Source of the DNA: Mucilaginibacter boryungensis
GTDB lineage: Bacteria > Bacteroidota > Bacteroidia > Sphingobacteriales > Sphingobacteriaceae
Assembly: GCF_015221995.1 (NCBI RefSeq)
Contig: NZ_JADFFM010000002.1
Span: 806,001-870,000 of the forward strand
Direction of reading: 5' to 3'
Length of the DNA: 64,000 nucleotides
The notes below the pieces were generated by a model that was given only the letters and a program-made list of their open reading frames with translations, made no database searches and was not told where the DNA came from. Of this stretch, positions 26,820-35,323 are shown one piece after another; positions within the stretch are counted from its first letter, which is position 1; every line of letters begins with the position of its first letter. The position numbers were made by a program, and so were the translations under genes.

Positions 26820-27653
26820 CTACAAAAGCACATTATCAATAAGCCTGGTTTTACCCACACGGGCTGCTACTAAAGCAACAAATGTTTTTGAGTTTTTATT
26901 GGCCGGGTGCAGGGTTTCACCATCAGCTATTTCCATATATTCCAGTTCGACGCCTTCTTGGTGGCGGATGATATCAGCAGTTTGCCCCTGCAATTGCAAG
27001 ATGTGGTTGGCATTAAAATTATCCTTTAGCCAAAAAAGCGCCTTTGATAATACTAATGCCTGCTGCCTCTCAGTACCGGAAAGATGAACATTGCGCGAAC
27101 TCATTGCCAACCCATCAGCATCGCGCAATATGGGGCACATTACCAGTTTAACCGGTATATTAAGCAATTGCACCATACGGGCAATTACCATAAACTGCTG
27201 ATAATCTTTTTGCCCAAAAAAGGCAACGTCGGGCTTTACAATATCAAACAGCTTATATACCACCTGAGTAACCCCCTGGTAATGCCCCGGGCGAAATTTG
27301 CCTTCCAGTAAAAACTCCAGCTCTCCAATGGCTAAATGCCATTGCTCATTACCGGCATACATTTCGTTCACTTCGGGATTAAACAAAATATCACAACCTA
27401 CCTGTTCCAGCTTCACGGTATCCTGTTCAATTGGGCGAGGGTACTTTTCCAGGTCTGCAGGGTCGTTAAATTGCGTAGGGTTCACAAAAATTGTGCTTAC
27501 CACCACATCGGTTTGGAGCCGGGCTTGCGCCAATAGCGATAAATGCCCCTGGTGCAACGCGCCCATAGTAGGCACTAAACCAATGGTTTTACCCGTAGCG
27601 CGCATCTCATCCAGATACTGGCGCAGTTCTTTTTTTAGCTTAAATACCTTCAA
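26820..27653 (-). CDS. panC: Pantothenate synthetase (pantoate--beta-alanine ligase) PanC
   Basis: A 277-aa ligase that joins pantoate and beta-alanine with ATP, using the beta-alanine made by PanD next door. The HIGH-type nucleotide motif is in VPTMGALHQGHLSLL, with SIFVNPTQFN, FGQKDYQQ and AMSSRNVHLS as further hallmarks. The reading frame starts at a TTG (27653) exactly where the family's N-terminus is expected; no ATG is available upstream. With panD it forms the beta-alanine branch of CoA synthesis. Confidence 0.96.
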   Translation of the reverse strand: MKVFKLKKELRQYLDEMRATGKTIGLVPTMGALHQGHLSLLAQARLQTDVVVSTIFVNPTQFNDPADLEKYPRPIEQDTVKLEQVGCDILFNPEVNEMYAGNEQWHLAIGELEFLLEGKFRPGHYQGVTQVVYKLFDIVKPDVAFFGQKDYQQFMVIARMVQLLNIPVKLVMCPILRDADGLAMSSRNVHLSGTERQQALVLSKALFWLKDNFNANHILQLQGQTADIIRHQEGVELEYMEIADGETLHPANKNSKTFVALVAARVGKTRLIDNVLL

Positions 27654-27727
27654 AGGCGTATATATTTAAAAAAGTGGGCAAAGTTGTACAATTAGAATTA
27701 ATAAACCAAACTTACTTGCATAAACCG

Positions 27728-27758
27728 TTGCTAATTGTTAGAATAATGATTATATTTG
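27728..27758 (+). promoter_or_regulatory. Bacteroidota-type promoter of the starch-synthase N-domain gene
   Basis: TTG (27728-27730), a 20-nt spacer, then TATATTTG (27751-27758), an exact TAnnTTTG. Initiation is expected near 27765. Directly at that point lies a hairpin, AACTCAA and TTGAGTT (27761-27779), that could be an operator or leader structure. Confidence 0.65.
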
Positions 27759-27807
27759 CAAACTCAAATTTTTTGAGTTCTGTACATAAATTAAAACACT
27801 GATAAAG

Positions 27808-28632
27808 ATGGGTAAATCTAAGCTTCTGTTTATAACTCATGAAATGTCACCTTTCCTTGATCTCACCAAAATTTCTGAAATAACCCGCCAGTTGCCGCAA
27901 GCAATGCAGGATAAGGGATTTGAGATACGTATATTAATGCCTCGTTTCGGGAATATTAATGAAAGGCGCAACCGCCTGCACGAAGTGATCCGTTTATCGG
28001 GGATGAACATTATTATTAATGATAATGACAACCCGCTGATCATTAAAGTAGCGTCGATACCATCGGCACGTATGCAGGTATATTTTTTAGATAACGAAGA
28101 GTATTTTCAGCGTAAGCACGTATTTACAGACAAAGACGGCAAGTTTTATGCCGATAACGACGAGCGGATGATCTTTTTCTGCAAAGGCGCTATTGAAACT
28201 GTGAAAAAGCTGGGCTGGTCGCCTGATATTGTACACTGCCATGGCTGGATGAGCGCGCTGGTACCAGTATATCTGAAAACCACTTACAAGGATGATCCAA
28301 CTTTTAAGCATTCAAAAGTGATCTATTCGGTATATGAAAATGATTTTAAAGAGCAATTAAATCCAGAATTCGCACACAAAGCCATTATGGCCGATATGGG
28401 CGAAGAACATACTGAAGCATTTAAACCAGGCACTAACGCCGCCCTCGACTATGGTGCTATTAAATATTCGGACGGAGTAGTTTTGGGTAGTGCAGAGATT
28501 GATGCCGAAACGTTAAATAATGTTAAAAACAGCCATAAATCGGTTTTAGAATACAATTATACCTCTGATTTCGAAAATTATTACAATTTTTACGACGAAA
28601 TCACCAATGATGAATTGGTGGATGTTGCATAA
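27808..28632 (+). CDS. Glycogen/starch synthase N-terminal domain protein (GT5-like), stand-alone
   Basis: A 274-aa protein matching only the N-terminal Rossmann domain of GT5 starch/glycogen synthases: FITHEMSPFL, RILMPRFGNINERRNRLHEV, VYFLDNEEYF, ERMIFFCKGAIE, PDIVHCHGWMSALVPVYLK. Full-length enzymes have about 480 residues and need the C-terminal domain for ADP-glucose binding, which is absent. The start motif also lacks the usual KTGGL lysine (here LTKISEI). So catalysis is doubtful; a regulatory or glycan-binding role is possible. It precedes a DUF4270 gene by 15 nt. Confidence 0.85.
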   Translation: MGKSKLLFITHEMSPFLDLTKISEITRQLPQAMQDKGFEIRILMPRFGNINERRNRLHEVIRLSGMNIIINDNDNPLIIKVASIPSARMQVYFLDNEEYFQRKHVFTDKDGKFYADNDERMIFFCKGAIETVKKLGWSPDIVHCHGWMSALVPVYLKTTYKDDPTFKHSKVIYSVYENDFKEQLNPEFAHKAIMADMGEEHTEAFKPGTNAALDYGAIKYSDGVVLGSAEIDAETLNNVKNSHKSVLEYNYTSDFENYYNFYDEITNDELVDVA

Positions 28633-28647
28633 GTTTTTAACGCGCGT

Positions 28648-30051
28648 ATGAAATTTTTCAGAATAGACTTATTGACCCTGTTAATAAGTCTTTTTATTTT
28701 AAGTAGTTGTAAAAATCAGGACGGTATTGGGCTTAATCCCGATCAATCATTGAACGGCACATTACTAGTTGATGATAATATAGCAGTAAATACTGTACCG
28801 GAAGATTCGGTAATAACTAATGGGCTTACAAAAACCCCGCTGGGATATTTTAACGATCCACAGATTGGCACAACCGAATCTAATGTAGCAGCTGTGCTAA
28901 GCCTGCCCTTAAGTTCGGCATATACCCCACCTTCCAATACCATTACTATCGATTCGGCTGTATTGGTTTTACGTTATGCTAACGGGTTTTATGGCGATTC
29001 TTTAACATCAAAATATAAGGTTAATGTTTACCAGTTGAATGAAAAACCACTTAGTACTATAAATTATTACAATACCCGTGCATGGAACTATAACAACAGT
29101 GTATTGCTTGGTACTAAAACATTTAATTCGCGCACGCACACCCCGGTTAAGGTTACCGATATAGTTTCTGGTGCTAAGGATACGTTAAAAACCTTGCCAC
29201 CTCAGGTTAGAGTACCTATTAGTGCAAGTTTTATTAATAATAACCTGTTTAATGCCAGCAGTACTGTATTGGCCTCGAATACGCTCTTTCAAAACGCGGT
29301 AAAAGGCCTTTATTTTACCATGGATAAAACACAGCCTGGCGCCGGTGGCACCTTTATGTTGCAAATGGATTCAAGTAACGTAATGGTTTACTACCGCACA
29401 ACCGATGGTACAACAACCGACACAGCCACTGTAACATTACCCTTTGCGCAGCGTGCTGCCCAAATTAAACATACTTATAATGCAACCGTTCAGGGTGTAC
29501 TCAGCAACCAAGCCGCACCAAACAGCACGTTTTATATACAGGGTTTGGCCGGCTTAAGAACCAAAATAAGTTTTCCTAATTTGAAAGATATTGTTACTGC
29601 TGCAGGCAGCGATATTGTTATTAACCGTGCCGAACTTGTTATTACCCCAACGGTTGGCAGTACTATACCGTTTACACCACAAACAAGGTTGAATATGTAT
29701 CAACTGGATCTGGCCAATCAGCGTACGGTTATACAGGATGCATCAGCGGCAGACAAAAGATATTTGGGTGTTGATGTGTTTGGTGGTTTCTATACCGCTA
29801 AGAACGATTACCATTTTATTATAACTGGGTATATTCAGGATTTGATTACTGGTAAGACCAAGGATTACGGTACTTATCTTGGTGCTACAGATTTTGCTGA
29901 TAATATTTCAAGCATTACATCTACTTATTACCAGGCCACACCGCAAACTGCAGGGCGGCTTGTAGCTGCGGGAAAAGTGACAAACACCTCCCTCCCCGAT
30001 TATCCTTACCGGATTAAACTAAACATTATTTATACTAAGACCATTAAATAA
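28648..30051 (+). CDS. DUF4270 lipoprotein
   Basis: A 467-aa outer-membrane-type lipoprotein of the Bacteroidota-specific DUF4270 family. The signal peptide ends at the lipobox LSSCK (Cys21). The body has long beta-rich segments typical of the family, with TPLGYFNDPQIGTTESNV near the start and ITIDSAVLVLRY further on. Function is not established. It lies between the GT5-like gene and glmS, an order seen widely in the order Sphingobacteriales by my recollection, and a terminator follows at 30056. Confidence 0.88.
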   Translation: MKFFRIDLLTLLISLFILSSCKNQDGIGLNPDQSLNGTLLVDDNIAVNTVPEDSVITNGLTKTPLGYFNDPQIGTTESNVAAVLSLPLSSAYTPPSNTITIDSAVLVLRYANGFYGDSLTSKYKVNVYQLNEKPLSTINYYNTRAWNYNNSVLLGTKTFNSRTHTPVKVTDIVSGAKDTLKTLPPQVRVPISASFINNNLFNASSTVLASNTLFQNAVKGLYFTMDKTQPGAGGTFMLQMDSSNVMVYYRTTDGTTTDTATVTLPFAQRAAQIKHTYNATVQGVLSNQAAPNSTFYIQGLAGLRTKISFPNLKDIVTAAGSDIVINRAELVITPTVGSTIPFTPQTRLNMYQLDLANQRTVIQDASAADKRYLGVDVFGGFYTAKNDYHFIITGYIQDLITGKTKDYGTYLGATDFADNISSITSTYYQATPQTAGRLVAAGKVTNTSLPDYPYRIKLNIIYTKTIK

Positions 30052-30055
30052 ATTA

Positions 30056-30076
30056 AAATCCCCGCTAAGGGGATTT
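30056..30076 (+). terminator. Intrinsic terminator after the DUF4270 gene
   Basis: AAATCCCC, loop GCTAA, GGGGATTT is a perfect 8-bp stem 4 nt after the stop codon, followed by an AT-rich tail. Confidence 0.85.
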
Positions 30077-30154
30077 ATTATTTATATACTTTAGCAAAAC
30101 AAATTGCGGCTTTTTTGTTAAAGCCATTAGTTAAATTAAAATCTACCCATTTTT

Positions 30155-31990
30155 ATGTGCGGAATTGTAGGATACATAGGCCAAAGAGAAGCTTACCCCA
30201 TTATTATAAAAGGCCTGCACAGGCTGGAATACCGCGGTTATGATAGCGCAGGTATCGCTTTACTTGATAAAGAATTAAAAGTTTATAAAAAAGCCGGAAA
30301 GGTTAGTAACCTTGAAGACTTTGTAAAAGATGTAAGTGTTAAAGGCACTGTAGGTATGGGACATACCCGTTGGGCTACCCACGGAGCCCCCAGCGACCGC
30401 AACTCGCATCCACACACATCGGGAGATAGAAAACTGACCATTATACACAATGGTATTATCGAAAACTATTCGGTAATAAAAGAAGCATTGCTGAGCAAAG
30501 GCCACGTTTTCAAAAGCGATACTGATACCGAAGTTTTAATACACCTTGTTGAAGATATTCAAAATGAAACCGGACTTGACGTAGAAGAAGCCGTACGTAT
30601 TGCTTTAAACAGGGTCATTGGTGCCTATGCCATTGTAATTATGAGTCAGGATGACCCCGATTTGCTTATTGCAGCACGCAAAGGCAGTCCGTTGGTAATT
30701 GGTGTTGGCAAAGGTGAATACTTTATTGCTTCAGACGCTACACCTATTGTAGAGTATACTAAAAATGTGATCTATTTGAATGATAATGAGATAGCTTACA
30801 TTCGCCGCGAAGACCTGTTAATTAAAAATATTGATAATACCATCCAGGTACCTTATATCCAAAAGCTGGAACTGCAACTGGAAATGCTTGAAAAAGGCGG
30901 CTACGATCATTTTATGATGAAGGAGATATACGAGCAGCCCCGGTCTATACGGGATTGCCTGCGCGGTCGTATCTATCCTGAGAGTGGCATTGTACAGTTA
31001 GGTGGTATTAAAGAATATGCCGAGAAGCTAAAAAATATTGATCGAATTATTATTGTGGCTTGTGGTACATCATGGCACGCGGGCCTGGTAGGCGAATATT
31101 TGATTGAAGAATACGCCCGCGTACCTGTTGAGGTGGAATATGCTTCTGAGTTCAGGTATCGTAACCCTATTATTTCTGAGAAGGATTTGGTGATTGCCAT
31201 TTCACAATCGGGCGAAACCGCCGATACCATGGCGGCTATTGAATTGGCTAAAGAAAAAGGCGCCACTATTTTTGGGGTATGTAATGTAGTTGGCGCCTCA
31301 ATACCACGCGCGTCGCATGCGGGTGTTTATACCCACGCTGGGCCCGAAATAGGTGTGGCATCAACCAAGGCTTTCACCGCTCAGGTTACCGCGCTTACGT
31401 TAATGGCGTTTTACATTGCACAGCAAAGGGGCGCTATAACACAAGGTAAACTTGTAGAATATTTAACCGAGCTGAACGAAATACCCGACTTGGTGGAGCG
31501 TGCTTTAAAATCTAACGAACAGATTAAAGAGATTGCCGCTAAGTTTAAAGATTCAAATAACTGCCTGTTTCTTGGCCGTGGCAGCTCGTTCCCCGTGGCA
31601 TTGGAAGGCGCGTTGAAGCTTAAGGAGATATCATACATCCATGCCGAAGGTTATCCTGCTGCCGAAATGAAACATGGCCCCATAGCCCTGATTGACGAAG
31701 ATATGCCGGTAGTGTTTATCGCAACCAAACATTCATCGTATGAAAAGGTGGTGAGCAACATACAAGAGGTTAAAGCCCGTGGCGGCCGTGTAATTGCCAT
31801 TGTAACCGAGGGCGATACCACCGTGAGGGATATGGCCGAATATGTGATAGAGATACCACAAACTGGCGAGGCCTTTGTGCCGCTACTGGCTACTATTCCG
31901 CTGCAATTGTTATCATATCACATTGCCGTTATGCGCGGCTGTAATGTCGATCAGCCACGAAACCTGGCTAAATCGGTTACGGTAGAATAA
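30155..31990 (+). CDS. glmS: Glutamine--fructose-6-phosphate aminotransferase (isomerising) GlmS
   Basis: A 611-aa enzyme that makes glucosamine-6-phosphate from fructose-6-phosphate and glutamine, the first step to UDP-GlcNAc for peptidoglycan and LPS. The N-terminal glutaminase domain begins MCGIVGYIG, where Cys2 is the nucleophile after Met removal, with HTRWATHG and HNGIIENY. Two SIS sugar-isomerase domains follow (about 290-420 and 460-600), with CGTSWHA, SQSGETADT and ending AKSVTVE. I see no glmS ribozyme in the 100-nt leader. Confidence 0.97.
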   Translation: MCGIVGYIGQREAYPIIIKGLHRLEYRGYDSAGIALLDKELKVYKKAGKVSNLEDFVKDVSVKGTVGMGHTRWATHGAPSDRNSHPHTSGDRKLTIIHNGIIENYSVIKEALLSKGHVFKSDTDTEVLIHLVEDIQNETGLDVEEAVRIALNRVIGAYAIVIMSQDDPDLLIAARKGSPLVIGVGKGEYFIASDATPIVEYTKNVIYLNDNEIAYIRREDLLIKNIDNTIQVPYIQKLELQLEMLEKGGYDHFMMKEIYEQPRSIRDCLRGRIYPESGIVQLGGIKEYAEKLKNIDRIIIVACGTSWHAGLVGEYLIEEYARVPVEVEYASEFRYRNPIISEKDLVIAISQSGETADTMAAIELAKEKGATIFGVCNVVGASIPRASHAGVYTHAGPEIGVASTKAFTAQVTALTLMAFYIAQQRGAITQGKLVEYLTELNEIPDLVERALKSNEQIKEIAAKFKDSNNCLFLGRGSSFPVALEGALKLKEISYIHAEGYPAAEMKHGPIALIDEDMPVVFIATKHSSYEKVVSNIQEVKARGGRVIAIVTEGDTTVRDMAEYVIEIPQTGEAFVPLLATIPLQLLSYHIAVMRGCNVDQPRNLAKSVTVE

Positions 31991-32002
31991 TGCAAAGGTG
32001 AA

Positions 32003-32626
32003 ATGCCACAAAAACTGGATATAGAAGAATGGAACCGAAAGGAACATTTTAATTTCTTTAAGACATTTGATACACCTTACTATGGTGTTACGGTACAATT
32101 AGATTGTACCCGTGCTTACCGGCAGGCTAAAGCCTTAGGTGTATCATTTTATAGTTACTACCTGCACAAAACGCTTGTTGCGATAAATGCTTCCGAGAAT
32201 TTTAAATATCGGATAGATGGCGATGACGTTTACATTTGCGACCAGGTAAATGCATCGTCGACCATTTTGCGGGATGATCATACTTTTGGGTTTTCGCATA
32301 TTATATTCAACTTGGATATAGCTGAATTTCACAAAGGCGTAGTGCAGGAAATTGAGCGTATAAAAGGCACTACAGGTTTATTTACCACTGGTCCGCTAAC
32401 CGATGTGATACATTTTTCTGCATTGCCCTGGGTAAATTTCACAAGTATATCCGAAGCTTTTAACAAAAACGCGGGCGATAGCTGCCCCAAAATAGCTGTG
32501 GGGAAATTAACTGAGACTGATGGTCGTAAAGTTATGCCATTTGCCATACATGTGCACCATGCTTTGGTTGATGGTTATCATTTGGGATTGTTTTTAGATA
32601 TGTTGCAGTTATTATTAAACGAATAA
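32003..32626 (+). CDS. Chloramphenicol acetyltransferase-like acyltransferase
   Basis: A 207-aa CoA-dependent acyltransferase of the CatA fold. The catalytic motif HHxxxDG is His185-His186-Ala-Leu-Val-Asp190-Gly191 in VHHALVDGYHLG, and the N-terminal NRKEHFNFF and central GFSHIIFNLD match the family, including length. It lies 12 nt after glmS, on the chromosome without mobile elements. Such proteins may act on other small alcohols, so chloramphenicol resistance is only a possibility. Confidence 0.87.
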   Translation: MPQKLDIEEWNRKEHFNFFKTFDTPYYGVTVQLDCTRAYRQAKALGVSFYSYYLHKTLVAINASENFKYRIDGDDVYICDQVNASSTILRDDHTFGFSHIIFNLDIAEFHKGVVQEIERIKGTTGLFTTGPLTDVIHFSALPWVNFTSISEAFNKNAGDSCPKIAVGKLTETDGRKVMPFAIHVHHALVDGYHLGLFLDMLQLLLNE

Positions 32627-32634
32627 TGGAAAAC

Positions 32635-32668
32635 GAACAAGCCTCGTATTATTCTGCGAGGCTTGTTC
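32635..32668. terminator. Bidirectional hairpin between convergent genes
   Basis: GAACAAGCCTCG and CGAGGCTTGTTC form a perfect 12-bp stem with a 10-nt loop, between the CAT-like gene and the catalase gene. The T run is short on both strands, so termination is likely but not certain. Confidence 0.75.
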
Positions 32669-32704
32669 CTTAATATTTGAACTTGTGGTAAACATATTCC
32701 ATCC

Positions 32705-34198
32705 CTACGCTGGCATATGTTTCATGGTTTCGTCCAAATTCAATTCTAAACCCTTGGCTATAGCCATGCCCAAGCCCATATCGGCACGGAACCAGTGACA
32801 AAGCTGGCGGTTGGTTATTAGTTCTTTCTTAGGCCCATCTATACCTTTCATAGAATGTACTATGTTTTTAATAAGGTCGGCTTTTGCTTCCGGGCTCATT
32901 AAACGGTACAGGGTACCGGGTTGGGTATAATGATCATTTTCGCCTTCGGCGTTGCGGTCATACCAATCGGCAGTATGTGCGCCTAAATCCCATGCCGGTT
33001 CTTTGTAATGCGGGTCGGCTTCTATTTCATCAAAACTATTAGGGAAATAATTTGGTGCTGAACCGTGGTTACCGTTAACTGTCATTAGCCCGTCGCGTTG
33101 ATAATTGGCTACCATAAAAGGACACTTATTTACCGGTAGCTGTTCGTAATTACCGCCCAACCGGTAACGGTGTGCGTCAGGATAACTTAATATCCGGCCC
33201 TGCAGCATTTTATCGGGCGAGTAACCGATCCCGTCTATCACGTGCGCAGGTGCAAAGGCGGCTTGCTCAACATGTGCAAAATAATTATCAGGGTTTTCAT
33301 TTAGTTCCAGTATCCCAACATCAATTAACGGGTAATCGCCGTGGGGCCAAACCTTAGTTAGGTCAAACGGATTGATATGATACGTTTTGGCATCATCTTC
33401 GGGCATTACCTGTATTTTCATGGCCCATTTTGGATATTCGCCATTATCTATATGCGTTAACAGGTCATGCTGGGCAAAGTCGGGGTTAGTGCCGCGCATA
33501 GCGCCGGCTTCTTCATCAGTAAAGTTTTTAATGCCCTGTAAGGTTTTAAAGTGAAATTTCACCCAAAAGCGTTCATTCCTGGCATTAATTAACGAGAACG
33601 TATGGCTGCCGAAACCATCCATATGACGATAACCATAGGGTGTGCCACGGTCGCTCATTACTATCATTACCTGGTGGAGGCTCTCGGGGTTAAGCGACCA
33701 AAAATCCCACATCATTGTCGCGCTTTTACAGTTGGTATAAGGATCGCGTTTTTGAGTATGAATAAAATCACCGAATTTCTTCGGATCTTTTACAAAAAAC
33801 ACCGGGGTGTTGTTGCCTACTAAATCCCAGTTGCCATCTTCCGTGTAAAATTTAATAGCGAAGCCTCGCGGATCACGTTCGGTGTCGGCACTGCCTTTCT
33901 CTCCCCCAACAGTGCTAAACCGTAAGAATAGCCTGGTTTGTTTGCCTATCTGGTTAAATACTTTAGCGCGTGTGTATTGCGTAATATTATGTGTAATTGT
34001 TAAGGTGCCATACGCGCCCGATCCTTTGGCATGCACTACGCGTTCGGGGATGCGTTCGCGGTTAAAGTGCGCCATTTTTTCATGAAGGATAAAATCCTGC
34101 AATAATATCGGGCCGCGCGGACCAACAGTCATGCTGTTTTCGTTCTCGGCATAAGGTATTCCAGAAGCTGTTGTTAGCTTTTTTTTGTTGGTTGCCAT
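32705..34198 (-). CDS. katA: Monofunctional haem catalase KatA
   Basis: A 497-aa clade-3-size catalase that decomposes hydrogen peroxide. The catalytic His56 lies in ERVVHAKGSGAYG, the Asn site in DLVGNNTPVFFVKD, and the proximal haem-ligand tyrosine in RILSYPDAHRYRLG. No signal peptide, so cytosolic. It diverges from oxyR. A -7-like element CAAGTTTG (34230-34237 on the minus strand) places its start about 40 nt downstream of the OxyR-type operator, the usual place for an activator. Confidence 0.96.
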   Translation of the reverse strand: MATNKKKLTTASGIPYAENENSMTVGPRGPILLQDFILHEKMAHFNRERIPERVVHAKGSGAYGTLTITHNITQYTRAKVFNQIGKQTRLFLRFSTVGGEKGSADTERDPRGFAIKFYTEDGNWDLVGNNTPVFFVKDPKKFGDFIHTQKRDPYTNCKSATMMWDFWSLNPESLHQVMIVMSDRGTPYGYRHMDGFGSHTFSLINARNERFWVKFHFKTLQGIKNFTDEEAGAMRGTNPDFAQHDLLTHIDNGEYPKWAMKIQVMPEDDAKTYHINPFDLTKVWPHGDYPLIDVGILELNENPDNYFAHVEQAAFAPAHVIDGIGYSPDKMLQGRILSYPDAHRYRLGGNYEQLPVNKCPFMVANYQRDGLMTVNGNHGSAPNYFPNSFDEIEADPHYKEPAWDLGAHTADWYDRNAEGENDHYTQPGTLYRLMSPEAKADLIKNIVHSMKGIDGPKKELITNRQLCHWFRADMGLGMAIAKGLELNLDETMKHMPA

Positions 34199-34260
34199 AG
34201 TGGTAAGTATTTAATGGGTTAGCTTAAAGCAAACTTGCGCATAAAATAACTATAGAAAAA

Positions 34261-34296
34261 ATCAATAATACCTATCTTCGTATAGATTAAAACTAT
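34261..34296. promoter_or_regulatory. OxyR-type operator between katA and oxyR
   Basis: ATAGATTAAAACTAT (34282-34296) matches the full E. coli OxyR half-site ATAGnTnnnAnCTAT. A second, weaker copy, ATCAATAATACCTAT (34261-34275), lies 6 nt upstream (the E. coli spacing is 7). The better copy ends 7 nt before the oxyR ATG, suited to autorepression, while the site lies upstream of the katA promoter, suited to activation. Confidence 0.7.
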
Positions 34297-34303
34297 ATAT
34301 GTT

Positions 34304-35239
34304 ATGACACTTGTACAATTGGAATATGCCGTTGCCGTTGATACTTACCGCAACTTTGTATTAGCAGCTGAAAAATGTTTTGTAACACAACCCACCCTAA
34401 GTATGCAATTGCAAAAACTGGAAGATACCTTAGGCGTGAAGATATTTGACCGCAGCAAGCAACCAGTTGTGCCAACTGAAATTGGTATAGAAATTATTGC
34501 CCAAGCCCGTGTGCTGCTGGCAGAAAGCCAGAAAATAAAAGAAATTGTAAGTGACAGACAGAAAGAGTTGTCGGGTGAGTTAAAGATTGGGATCATTCCA
34601 ACGGTATCGCCTTACCTGTTGCCCCGGATTATAACTAAATTTATTGATAAATATCCGCAAGTGAAGCTGATGGTTTGGGAACAAACAACAGAGCAGATCA
34701 TCCAGCAGTTGAAATTAGGGCTGATTGATTGCGGAATATTGAGCACTCCCCTAAACGAGGCCAACTTAACCGAGATACCTGTGTTTTATGAAAACTTTGT
34801 AGCCTATACATCCAAAACCAGCAAACTTTTTAAAAAGAAACACATTGTACCCGACGATATTGACCCCGAGGAAATATGGGTGCTAAACGAGGGGCATTGT
34901 ATGCGCGAGCAGGTGTTGAACATTTGCCAGCGTAGAAAAACCACACAAAGCTTCCTTCATTTTGAATACAATACCGGCAGTGTAGAAACATTAAAGCGCA
35001 TGGTCGATCAAAATAATGGCGCTACTATACTGCCAGAACTGGCCCTATCTGAATTATCTGACAAACAATTGGACCGGGTACGCTATTTTAAATCGCCCGA
35101 GCCGGCACGTGAGGTAAGCCTGGTTATTCAGCGCAATTTCCTAAAACGCAGAATGATTGAAGCCCTAAAAACAGAAATATTGGAGTTTGTCCCCAAACGA
35201 ATGCGTTCACGCAAAAAGAAGGAAATCATAGACATTTAA
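34304..35239 (+). CDS. oxyR: Hydrogen-peroxide-sensing LysR regulator OxyR
   Basis: A 311-aa LysR-family regulator. The N-terminal winged helix-turn-helix (about 3-60) contains VTQPTLSMQLQKLEDTLGV. The effector domain holds the redox pair Cys199 and Cys208 in GHCMREQVLNIC, the same spacing and even numbering as in E. coli OxyR, so disulfide-based sensing is likely. It diverges from katA, with an OxyR-type operator in between. The C-terminus has a basic tail (RMRSRKKKE). Confidence 0.96.
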   Translation: MTLVQLEYAVAVDTYRNFVLAAEKCFVTQPTLSMQLQKLEDTLGVKIFDRSKQPVVPTEIGIEIIAQARVLLAESQKIKEIVSDRQKELSGELKIGIIPTVSPYLLPRIITKFIDKYPQVKLMVWEQTTEQIIQQLKLGLIDCGILSTPLNEANLTEIPVFYENFVAYTSKTSKLFKKKHIVPDDIDPEEIWVLNEGHCMREQVLNICQRRKTTQSFLHFEYNTGSVETLKRMVDQNNGATILPELALSELSDKQLDRVRYFKSPEPAREVSLVIQRNFLKRRMIEALKTEILEFVPKRMRSRKKKEIIDI

Positions 35240-35241
35240 TT

Positions 35242-35319
35242 ATTTAGAATAATTATAAATAAAGTTTGCAAAAGTGAAATTTAGCTTTATTTTTGTCACT
35301 GTTTATAATTAGTCTAAAT
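35242..35319. promoter_or_regulatory. Paired inverted 18-bp sites around the siderophore receptor promoter
   Basis: ATTTAGAATAATTATAAA (35242-35259) and TTTATAATTAGTCTAAAT (35302-35319) are inverted copies with 17 of 18 positions matching, 42 nt apart. One lies upstream of the -33 box, the other overlaps the expected start of transcription and ends 4 nt before the ATG. The arrangement suits a metal-dependent repressor of the Fur or DtxR/MntR kind; which one is not known. Confidence 0.6.
35265..35295 (+). promoter_or_regulatory. Bacteroidota-type promoter of the siderophore receptor gene
   Basis: TTTG (35265-35268), a 19-nt spacer, then TATTTTTG (35288-35295), an exact TAnnTTTG. Start of transcription is expected near 35302. 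Confidence 0.7.
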
Positions 35320-35323
35320 AATA

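Noticed and set aside
30077..30154. glmS ribozyme or riboswitch before glmS
   Set aside because: The leader is under 80 nt after the upstream terminator and shows no ribozyme core.
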